Shown here: piece after piece, positions 22,761-29,997 of the stretch | Layout of the letters: each line of letters starts with the position of its first letter | Numbering within the stretch: the first letter of the stretch is position 1 | Assembly: GCF_004353895.1 (NCBI RefSeq) | Contig: NZ_SMOG01000002.1 | Coordinates: forward strand, 62,001 to 126,000 | Length of the DNA: 64,000 nt | Source of the DNA: Candidatus Syntrophosphaera thermopropionivorans | GTDB taxonomy: Bacteria > Cloacimonadota > Cloacimonadia > Cloacimonadales > Cloacimonadaceae | Direction: 5' to 3' | Position numbers and translations under genes: made by a program | Notes under the pieces: model-generated | The model's input: the letters and a program-made list of their open reading frames with translations, nothing else | What the model was told of the DNA's origin: nothing | Database searches by the model: none

Positions 22761-22810
22761 GGAATCAATCCTTACCCCAGCTGTTAGAGTAAAGATTGAT
22801 TCCATTTTTT
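22761..22810 (+). terminator. Rho-independent terminator between rlpA and psuG
   Basis: GGAATCAATC (22761-22770) pairs perfectly with GATTGATTCC (22794-22803), followed by ATTTTTTATT. A smaller hairpin, GTGCT-TAA-AGCAC (22748-22760), lies just upstream. The T-run ends only 6 bases before the psuG ribosome site (GGAGG, 22816-22820), leaving no room for a promoter between them, so the structure may act as an attenuator for psuG as well as the rlpA terminator. Confidence 0.75.
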
Positions 22811-22825
22811 ATTATGGAGGAATTT

Positions 22826-23752
22826 ATGTTACCAGCATCCATCAAAATTGCTCCCTCCGTTAGGAAAGCTTTAACAGAAGACAAACCTATAGTGGCTCTG
22901 GAATCAACTGTCCTCACTCACGGTCTTCCCTATCCGGAAAACATTTCTATTTTGAAAACTCTGGAAAATATACTCCTGAGTCAAGATGTTACTCCCGCCA
23001 CCATAATTGTTTTAGATGGAACTATCTATATTGGTTTTGAAGAAAATAAAAAGATGGAACTGGAACAAATGCTAAAGAATAGAGAAATCTTCAGCAAATT
23101 AGGAATGCGCGACCTGCCTTTGGCAATAACTCAAAAAAGAAGTGGCGGAACTACTGTTTCTTCAACCATGCTACTTGCTCATCTTTCAGGAATTAAAGTT
23201 TTTGCCACTGGCGGAATTGGAGGTGTCCATCGTAACTGGGAAAATAGTCTGGATATCTCCAGTGATTTAATTGCTCTTTCCCGGATACCTGTGATAGTTG
23301 TATCAGCTGGATGCAAAGCTATTCTGGATATTCCTGCCACCCTTGAAGTTCTGGAAACTCTGGCAATACCCGTTCTGGGATGGAGAACAAATAGTTTTCC
23401 CTTATTTTATACCGCTACCAGTGATTATCCTATTGAAAGACTGAACGATACTGAACAATTTGCCACTTTCTGGAAAAATCATCTTGCTTTTCAAGGGAAA
23501 GGAGTTCTCATCGCTAATCCTATCCCAGAAGAATACAGTCTTCCACCTGAAATGCTGGATTCTATTATCAATAAATCAATAGAGCAAGCTCACATTAAAG
23601 GAATCAAAGGAAAAGAATTAACTCCATTTCTACTTGACTTTATAGCACAAGCAACTAAAGGTGAATCCATAAAAGCCAATTTAGCTCTGTTAAAAAACAA
23701 TGTCCAGTTAGCAGCAGAATTGGCTAAGTCTTTGATAAATAAAGGAAGTTAA
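22826..23752 (+). CDS. psuG: Pseudouridine-5'-phosphate glycosidase
   Basis: Reversibly splits pseudouridine 5'-phosphate into uracil and ribose 5-phosphate. It has 308 residues, the family length. The N-terminus IAPSVRKALTEDKPIVALEST and the segments SGGTTVSSTMLLAH, FATGGIGGVHR and VSAGCKAILDIPATLEVLE are characteristic of PsuG/IndA. The start is the ATG 5 bases after GGAGG rather than an in-frame ATG at 22796, inside the terminator stem. No pseudouridine kinase (psuK) gene is adjacent. It heads a run with a D-aminopeptidase, an OPRT fusion, a methyltransferase and rnhB. Confidence 0.95.
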   Translation: MLPASIKIAPSVRKALTEDKPIVALESTVLTHGLPYPENISILKTLENILLSQDVTPATIIVLDGTIYIGFEENKKMELEQMLKNREIFSKLGMRDLPLAITQKRSGGTTVSSTMLLAHLSGIKVFATGGIGGVHRNWENSLDISSDLIALSRIPVIVVSAGCKAILDIPATLEVLETLAIPVLGWRTNSFPLFYTATSDYPIERLNDTEQFATFWKNHLAFQGKGVLIANPIPEEYSLPPEMLDSIINKSIEQAHIKGIKGKELTPFLLDFIAQATKGESIKANLALLKNNVQLAAELAKSLINKGS

Positions 23753-23755
23753 ATT

Positions 23756-24592
23756 ATGAGAATCTATATCTCCATTGATATGGAAGGCATTCCTGGAACC
23801 TTTAATTGGGAACAGGAAAAGACAAATAGGGCAACTATCCAAAACTGTATGTTTCATCATATTCAAACCGTCATAGAGAGCATACTTGCCAGTCCACAAG
23901 CCTCTTTAATTGAAGAAATCACCCTTGCTGATTCTCATAGCGCAGGGGATAATCTTGATTACAGCATAACTGCACTGGATGAAAGAATCAATCTAATTTC
24001 TGGCTGTCCCCGTCCTCGCTATATGATGCCAGATCTTGACCCTGCTTATGATCAGGTATGGTTTTTAGGTTATCACAGTGGTACTGGTGCTCTCCGTGGA
24101 AATATGGATCATACCTATTCCAATTCCCGGATACACAATATCTGGATAAATGGCGAAAGAATGAATGAAGCACTCATCAATGCTGCTTATGCTGGATATT
24201 CAGGAGTTCCAGTTGGACTGGTTAGTGGTGATGAAACCTTAAAAGATGAACTTCTTCTCTATCTTCCCTGGATTGAATATATTCCTACTAAGAAGGCAGT
24301 TGCTAAGTTTTCCGCTAAGAACTACTCGCAAAAACTGGTAGATAAACAGACTAAAACCTCTGTGCTTCGGACACTTACCCGAACTAAAGAAGAAATCCCT
24401 CTCTTCACTTTTGAGCCCCCTCTATCCCTTAAAATAGAATTCAATCATAGCTCTATGGCTGACCAAGCACAATTGATGCCCTACACTAAAAGATTGGATG
24501 GACGCACTATAGAATATCAAACGGATGATTATGCTATACTATTTGAGGCAATTATGGTGCTGGTATACCTGGCACAAACCACTCCTATGTGA
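23756..24592 (+). CDS. M55-family D-aminopeptidase (DppA-like)
   Basis: Zinc peptidase of 278 residues related to Bacillus DppA, which releases N-terminal D-amino acids. The binuclear zinc ligands are all present: D8 and E10 in ISIDMEGIPG, H61 in ADSHSAGDN, H107 in GYHSGTGALRGN and E134 in NGERMNE, plus the catalytic H119 in MDHTYSN. The spacing agrees closely with DppA. It starts 3 bases after the psuG stop. A likely role is recycling D-Ala-containing wall peptides or scavenging peptides for fermentation; no dipeptide transporter is adjacent. Confidence 0.93.
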   Translation: MRIYISIDMEGIPGTFNWEQEKTNRATIQNCMFHHIQTVIESILASPQASLIEEITLADSHSAGDNLDYSITALDERINLISGCPRPRYMMPDLDPAYDQVWFLGYHSGTGALRGNMDHTYSNSRIHNIWINGERMNEALINAAYAGYSGVPVGLVSGDETLKDELLLYLPWIEYIPTKKAVAKFSAKNYSQKLVDKQTKTSVLRTLTRTKEEIPLFTFEPPLSLKIEFNHSSMADQAQLMPYTKRLDGRTIEYQTDDYAILFEAIMVLVYLAQTTPM

Positions 24593-24607
24593 TTAAAGGA
24601 AAAAATT

Positions 24608-25399
24608 ATGGAAGACAATCTGGTCACTATTGCCAAGTTTGAAGATAATTTTGAAGCAGATTTAGCGCAAAGATTATTAGCTGATAACGGTATTCAAGCA
24701 TTCGTGAAAAATGCTATTTTCTATTCTATGATGCCTGGAGTTTTCCCCGGAAAAGTGGACTTAGAACTCCAAGTAAATAGCGAAGATGAAGAAAAAGCCA
24801 GAGCTATACTGAGTGAGTATCAGAATACACCTGAGATAAAAAGGATTTTAGTGAGAAATGATGTCCTGCAAGAGGGACATTTCCTTCTAACCTCAGGACG
24901 CCATAGCGCTAACTATCTGGAAAAGATACATCTTTATCAGAATCCCCAGGATACTGCTCGGGTTTGCGAAATGCTTTCAGACCTATTGGTAGATTATGAT
25001 TTTGATACCGTGGTTGGACCTGCTTATGGTGGAATAGTTCTGGCATTTGAGACCGCCAGAATGCTGGAAAAGGGATTTCTATTCACGCAAAGAATAGAAG
25101 GTGTGATGACTATCCGTAGTGGATTTGATTTAAGTAAGGTCAAAAAAGCGGTTATTACGGAAGATATAATTACTACAGGTGGCTCAGTTAAAGAAGTTAT
25201 AACCACTCTAAAAAATGCGGGAATAGAAGTAGTTGCTGTTGCAGCTATTGTAGATCGTAGCACCGAAGAAATTGATTTTGGCTGTCCTTTCCTTCCTCTT
25301 TTAAAAATGGACATTCCTTCCTGGGAAGCTGATGACTGCGTTCTCTGCCAGAATGGAATTCCTTTAACTGTCCCTGGATCAAGTGATAAGAAAATCTGA
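24608..25399 (+). CDS. pyrE: DUF2007 domain fused to orotate phosphoribosyltransferase
   Basis: 263 residues with two parts. Residues 1 to about 72 (LVTIAKFEDNFEADLAQRLL, then PGKVDLELQVNSEDEEKARAIL) match the DUF2007 fold, a small ferredoxin-like domain of unknown or signal-transducing role. Residues about 78-260 are a phosphoribosyltransferase with VGPAYGGIVLAFE and the PRPP loop AVITEDIITTGGSVKEV. The C-terminus matches short OPRTs (LKMDIPSWEADDCVLCQNG). OPRT makes orotidine 5'-phosphate in pyrimidine synthesis. The added domain may be regulatory, by analogy with ACT-like domains. It lies 15 bases after the D-aminopeptidase gene. Confidence 0.88.
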   Translation: MEDNLVTIAKFEDNFEADLAQRLLADNGIQAFVKNAIFYSMMPGVFPGKVDLELQVNSEDEEKARAILSEYQNTPEIKRILVRNDVLQEGHFLLTSGRHSANYLEKIHLYQNPQDTARVCEMLSDLLVDYDFDTVVGPAYGGIVLAFETARMLEKGFLFTQRIEGVMTIRSGFDLSKVKKAVITEDIITTGGSVKEVITTLKNAGIEVVAVAAIVDRSTEEIDFGCPFLPLLKMDIPSWEADDCVLCQNGIPLTVPGSSDKKI

Positions 25400-25405
25400 A
25401 TTTAA

Positions 25406-26881
25406 ATGCCTGAACTTGCCATTACAACCCTTAATAGACGAGAACATAGCGTCCTTTCACATCTCTGGAAATTCTTCCCTTTTGAATCCGATATCCAGTA
25501 TCACTATCTTTATCCTGGAAAAGAAGATGATGAAATAACCTTGCTTCGCTCTAATGTCCATTCTCTTGCCTTTTCAGGAAAACTGGAAGAAGTGATAGAA
25601 GCAATGGATAACTATCTAAAAGAGAAAAATCTCTCTCATATCTGCTTCTCCAGTCTGGAAACTCAGGCAGTCTGGTCACGATATTATAAACAAAATGCTG
25701 TAACTATTTACACCAGCCAGGACCTTTATCTGGCTGATATTAGTGTTCTACCTTCCGCTTGTCCAGAAAAGCTGGAGGCTATATCTGACCTGGTAAAACG
25801 AGATATCGCAGTGCTATTAAGTGAAGCGGGAACTTTCCTTTTGCCTGAGAATACCACTATTTATCCGGATTTTAATAGTTTTACGCGAACTATGTCCCAC
25901 GAAATCCTGCTAACGAAAAATAAAGACCTCGTTTCAGCAGTCTGCAAAGCAAGTGTTCGTCATTATTTTGTTCTCCATCTAATAAATAATAAAGTTTCTC
26001 TTAATCTTTCTCTGGATACGGAATCTTTTGATTTTGGCTATGTGTTTACGAACTTGAGTCTCGCCACCAAATGGATTAAAGAAGGTATTGATTCTGCTCT
26101 TCAAGAAAGAAATAAAGGTTATCTTCCCTATTCTGTCTTTGCCTATTACTACGATATATATATGTCCCATGTGAATTATGAGGAATGGATAGACGGAATA
26201 ATTATGTGGTATAAACAGATTAATCCAAATCCTTTGCACAAAATTTTGGAGCTGGCATGTGGCACCGCTAATGCTTCTTCTCTGCTTGCTGCCAGAGGAT
26301 TTGAGGTTGATGCTTGTGATGCTTCACCTTATATGCTCCAGGTTGCAGACTCTAAACCTATTAAACCTAACCTCTATCAAGCCTACCTCACTGACCCTAT
26401 TCCGAAAAAAGATTATGACCTGATATTTTGTATCTTTGACAGCATCAATTATCTACTCCATCCAGAAGAAATCAGCACAGTGCTTGATAATGTCTATGAG
26501 GCACTTGCTCCGCAGGGTGTCTTTATTTTTGATATCTCCACTCTCTTGAATAGTATGGTCAATTTCTATGATAGCACCAACTATCTGAAAGTCCACGATG
26601 CCTATATCATTCAGCGTTCTAATTATAATACTTTTGCCAATCACCAGCTCACGCATATAATTATCTTCCGCAAACACCTCCATAATTATGAACTTTTTGA
26701 GGAACGCCACACGCAAAGAGTCTACTACACTCCTGAACTCATAAAACTCTGCAATGCTTCTAAACTAAAACTGAAAGCTATCTATTCTCCAGAAAAGAAC
26801 CATAACCTACTGGGGAAAAATGTGGAAAAACTGGATAATAATTTCTTTCGTTTATTTTTTGTGCTTCAAAAGGAAAGATGA
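25406..26881 (+). CDS. Class I SAM-dependent methyltransferase with an unrecognised N-terminal domain
   Basis: 491 residues. The C-terminal half is a Rossmann methyltransferase: YDIYMSHVNYEEWIDGI leads in, motif I is ILELACGTANASSLLA (about residue 285), and YDLIFCIFDSINYLL is motif IV-like. The N-terminal 235 residues (MPELAITTLNRREHSVLSHL onward) match nothing I know. They contain no cysteine cluster or membrane span and end in a helical stretch. It starts 6 bases after pyrE, and its stop overlaps the rnhB start (ATGA). The target could be a protein, RNA or small molecule. Confidence 0.8.
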   Translation: MPELAITTLNRREHSVLSHLWKFFPFESDIQYHYLYPGKEDDEITLLRSNVHSLAFSGKLEEVIEAMDNYLKEKNLSHICFSSLETQAVWSRYYKQNAVTIYTSQDLYLADISVLPSACPEKLEAISDLVKRDIAVLLSEAGTFLLPENTTIYPDFNSFTRTMSHEILLTKNKDLVSAVCKASVRHYFVLHLINNKVSLNLSLDTESFDFGYVFTNLSLATKWIKEGIDSALQERNKGYLPYSVFAYYYDIYMSHVNYEEWIDGIIMWYKQINPNPLHKILELACGTANASSLLAARGFEVDACDASPYMLQVADSKPIKPNLYQAYLTDPIPKKDYDLIFCIFDSINYLLHPEEISTVLDNVYEALAPQGVFIFDISTLLNSMVNFYDSTNYLKVHDAYIIQRSNYNTFANHQLTHIIIFRKHLHNYELFEERHTQRVYYTPELIKLCNASKLKLKAIYSPEKNHNLLGKNVEKLDNNFFRLFFVLQKER

Positions 26882-27498
26882 ATCCTCTATACGAATTTGA
26901 TAGTGTCTTTTTGAAAAACTCAGAAAGAATCATAGGAGTTGATGAAGCTGGAAGAGGTTCTTTAGCTGGACCAGTGGTTATAGCTGCAGTTATCCTTGAT
27001 TTTAAAAACCCCATAGAGGGAATTAATGATAGTAAAAAACTCACTGCTACAAAAAGAGAAAAACTTTTTGAACAAATTATCCAGTCTGCCATTGCCTATA
27101 AAATTGTTGAAGTGGATGTAAATTATATTGATAAATACAATATCTTGCAAGCTACATTAAAAGGTATGTTTGAATCTGCTTCTGCTATTTCTCAACCATT
27201 TGATTTATGCCTCATAGATGGAAATAAAGTCCCGGATGGACTTTTCTGCCCAAGTGAAAGCATAATTCACGGTGATGCCCTCTCTGCTTCCATTGCCGCT
27301 GCTTCTATTCTTGCCAAAGTCTATCGGGATAAATTAATGAGCAATATGGATGAATTCTATCCCCTTTATGGATTTGCTAAACACAAAGGCTATGGAACAG
27401 CTCAACACCTCACTGCCCTGAAAATTTATGGACCCTGCTCTATCCATAGAAAAACTTTCTCTCCCGTCTCGGAAATGATGGAATCTCAGATTAAATAA
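26878..27498 (+). CDS. rnhB: Ribonuclease HII
   Basis: Cleaves RNA-DNA hybrids and single ribonucleotides in DNA; 206 residues, the normal length. The acidic catalytic residues are visible: D22 and E23 in IGVDEAGRGSLAGPVV, a third aspartate in LCLIDGN (about 118) and a fourth in HGDALSASIAAAS (about 136). The INDSKKLTATKRE motif is typical of RNase HII. It ends the psuG run, and a 270-base AT-rich gap follows. Confidence 0.97.
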   Translation: MNPLYEFDSVFLKNSERIIGVDEAGRGSLAGPVVIAAVILDFKNPIEGINDSKKLTATKREKLFEQIIQSAIAYKIVEVDVNYIDKYNILQATLKGMFESASAISQPFDLCLIDGNKVPDGLFCPSESIIHGDALSASIAAASILAKVYRDKLMSNMDEFYPLYGFAKHKGYGTAQHLTALKIYGPCSIHRKTFSPVSEMMESQIK

Positions 27499-27770
27499 AC
27501 AAACTTTAATATCCGCACCTTCAAATATATATCCTTATTTAAACTTCAATTTTTCTCTATCTATATAAATATTATTGATTGGGAATAGAAACCTAAAAGA
27601 ATACCATCCCTTTTTGTTTGGTTTCAAATTATAATAAATACTTCCAAGTTATACGCTATTAAATCAATATCTATATTATCCTTGACTTAATTAAAGCTCT
27701 TCTGATAAAAGGATTATTAATCTTAAGCTTTGAATTTACAATATAAAATACTGATAAAGGAGCTTCATTA

Positions 27771-29378
27771 ATGGAAAAAATGATGCTATTGGGTGATGAA
27801 GCTGTAGCTCAAGGAGCTCTGGATGCCGGAATAAGTGGATTTTATGGCTATCCAGGAACTCCCAGCACAGAAATCATTGAATATGCCCAACAAAGTAAAC
27901 AAGCAGAAGAAATGAAAGTCCATCGGAACTGGTCATCTAATGAAAAAACCGCATTAGAAGCAGCTCTGGGTATGAGTTTTTCCGGGAAAAGAGCAATGGT
28001 AACGATGAAGCATGTGGGTTTAAATGTGGCAGCTGATCCCTTTATGAATTCAGCTTGCACAGGTGCTCATGGAGGTTTAATTGTAGCAGTGGCAGATGAT
28101 CCGAGTATGCATTCTTCTCAAAATGAGCAGGACTCACGCTTTTATGGAAAGTTTGCTATGATTCCCGTTCTGGAACCTTCCAATCAACAGGAATGTTATG
28201 ATATGGCATTTTTTGGCTTTGAACTCTCGGAAAAATACCATATTCCCGTCCTGTTAAGGCTTACTACCCGTCTGGCTCATTCTCGTTCTGGTGTAATTAG
28301 AAGAAACTCCATTCCCCAGAAAGAATTAAAATTACCGGAAGACTTGTATCAATTTTTGCTGCTTCCTGCTATCGCACGTAGAAGATACAAACATTTGATT
28401 GACCTGCAATCAGATTTTCTGAAAGAAGCAGAAGAATCTCCCTTCAATGAATTGACTTTGGATGCAACAGATTACTCTGTGGGAATAATTACTACTGGTT
28501 TAGCTTATAACTATCTGCGAGAGAATTTCATAGACCAGCCTATCCCCTATCCCGTTTTAAAAATATCGCATTATCCACTACCTGAAAAGGCTATTCATCA
28601 ATTGTATGATAAATGCGACTCTTTGCTGGTTCTGGAAGAAGGAATGCCTTTTGCAGAAGATATTTTAAAAGGACTTTCCTGGACAGGAACAAAACCCATA
28701 CATGGTAGATTAGATGGCACCCTTGAAAGAGATGGAGAATTAAATCCTAATAAGGTAGCAAGAGCTCTTGGACTTCCTGATACAGAAGGTAAGCCAGTAC
28801 CATCAGTGGTTCGTCCAAGACCTCCAGCTTTATGTGTGGGCTGTCCTCATTCCGATAGCTTCCTGGCTTTGAATGAAGCCCTAAAAGATTATGGGAAAGG
28901 TCATGTTTTCAGCGATATAGGATGTTACACTCTCGGATTTATGCCTCCTTACAATGCTATTAATTCCTGTGTAGATATGGGTGCAAGCATAACAATGGCA
29001 AAAGGAGCTGCTGATGCTGGACTCTATCCTTCTATAGGAGTTATTGGCGATTCCACTTTCTTCCATTCTGGATTAACTGGATTAATGGATTGTGTTTATG
29101 AAAATGCCAATGTAGTAATCGTTATCTTGGATAATTCCACTACTGCTATGACTGGTGGTCAGGAATATACTGGTTATGGAAAGATTGAAGATGTATGCAA
29201 AGGCATTGGAGTTAATCCTGACCATATCCGCGTTTTCAAACCTCTCAAACCTAACTGGGATGAAATGGTGAAAGTTTATAAGGAAGAAATAGCTTATAAT
29301 GGTGTATCCGTGGTTATTCCACGCCGGGAATGTATTCAGACTTTAAGAAAAAAGAATAAAATGGAGACTCCAGAATGA
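27771..29378 (+). CDS. iorA: Indolepyruvate:ferredoxin oxidoreductase, alpha subunit, lacking the ferredoxin domain
   Basis: Thiamine-diphosphate enzyme that oxidatively decarboxylates aryl-2-oxo acids (from Trp, Phe, Tyr) to acyl-CoA with reduction of ferredoxin. The 535 residues hold the N-terminal pyrimidine domain (GDEAVAQGALDAGISGFYGYP), the middle domain and the C-terminal TPP domain (CVGCPHSD, SDIGCYTLG, VIGDSTFFHSGLTGLMD). Typical IorA subunits run to about 600-640 residues because a two-cluster ferredoxin domain follows. Here the protein ends soon after VVIPRRECIQTLRKKNK, with no CxxCxxC motif. Clusters must then reside elsewhere or electrons take another route. The start has an AAGGAG site and the stop overlaps iorB (ATGA). 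Confidence 0.92.
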   Translation: MEKMMLLGDEAVAQGALDAGISGFYGYPGTPSTEIIEYAQQSKQAEEMKVHRNWSSNEKTALEAALGMSFSGKRAMVTMKHVGLNVAADPFMNSACTGAHGGLIVAVADDPSMHSSQNEQDSRFYGKFAMIPVLEPSNQQECYDMAFFGFELSEKYHIPVLLRLTTRLAHSRSGVIRRNSIPQKELKLPEDLYQFLLLPAIARRRYKHLIDLQSDFLKEAEESPFNELTLDATDYSVGIITTGLAYNYLRENFIDQPIPYPVLKISHYPLPEKAIHQLYDKCDSLLVLEEGMPFAEDILKGLSWTGTKPIHGRLDGTLERDGELNPNKVARALGLPDTEGKPVPSVVRPRPPALCVGCPHSDSFLALNEALKDYGKGHVFSDIGCYTLGFMPPYNAINSCVDMGASITMAKGAADAGLYPSIGVIGDSTFFHSGLTGLMDCVYENANVVIVILDNSTTAMTGGQEYTGYGKIEDVCKGIGVNPDHIRVFKPLKPNWDEMVKVYKEEIAYNGVSVVIPRRECIQTLRKKNKMETPE

Positions 29379-29941
29379 AAAAAGATATAATACTCGCAGG
29401 TGTTGGAGGTCAGGGGATATTGACTATAGCTACAGTTCTTGGAGCTGCAGCACTTAATAGAGGCTGGAATCTTAAACAGGCAGAAGTGCATGGTATGAGT
29501 CAACGTGGAGGGGATGTGCAATCTCATCTTCGTCTTTCCGATCAGATTATCTGGAGTGACCTTATTCCTTATGGCAAAGCGGATATGATTCTTGCGGTTG
29601 AACCTATGGAGGCTTTGCGCTATCTGCCCTATTTAGCACCAGAAGGCTGGATTATTTCTAATAAAACTCCCTTCAAGAATATTCCTGATTATCCTGATGA
29701 AGAAGAGCTTTATGCTGAAATCAGAAAAATACCTAATAATGTGCTCATTGACGCAGATTCCATTGCTAAATCTGTGAAGTCACCTCGTTCTATGAATATT
29801 GTTATGCTTGGAGCAGCAATAAAATATCTGGAATTCACACCAGAGGAACTGAAAGAAGCCATAAAAATGATATTCAACAGAAAGGGAGAACGGATAGTAG
29901 AAGAAAATCTTAGAGCTCTGGACGCAGGTATTAATGCATAA
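29375..29941 (+). CDS. iorB: Indolepyruvate:ferredoxin oxidoreductase, beta subunit
   Basis: Small subunit (188 residues, usual for the family) of the 2-oxoacid:acceptor oxidoreductase gamma-type fold. KKDIILAGVGGQGILTIATVLG at the N-terminus, EVHGMSQRGGDVQSHLRLS and the C-terminal NRKGERIVEENLRALDAG identify it. It is translationally coupled to iorA by an ATGA overlap, so the two are made in fixed ratio. A terminator hairpin lies 10 bases after the stop. Confidence 0.95.
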   Translation: MKKDIILAGVGGQGILTIATVLGAAALNRGWNLKQAEVHGMSQRGGDVQSHLRLSDQIIWSDLIPYGKADMILAVEPMEALRYLPYLAPEGWIISNKTPFKNIPDYPDEEELYAEIRKIPNNVLIDADSIAKSVKSPRSMNIVMLGAAIKYLEFTPEELKEAIKMIFNRKGERIVEENLRALDAGINA

Positions 29942-29951
29942 ATAATTTATA

Positions 29952-29986
29952 AGGAGCATCGTAACTGGTGCTCCTCTTATTTTTTT
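29952..29986 (+). terminator. Rho-independent terminator after iorB
   Basis: AGGAGCA (29952-29958) pairs with TGCTCCT (29969-29975) over a 10-base loop, followed by CTTATTTTTTT. The T-run is directly followed by the AGGAGG ribosome site of the next gene (29987-29992). The downstream gene therefore has no independent leader and must depend on read-through or on a promoter located in or before the hairpin. Confidence 0.8.
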
Positions 29987-29997
29987 AGGAGGATACA

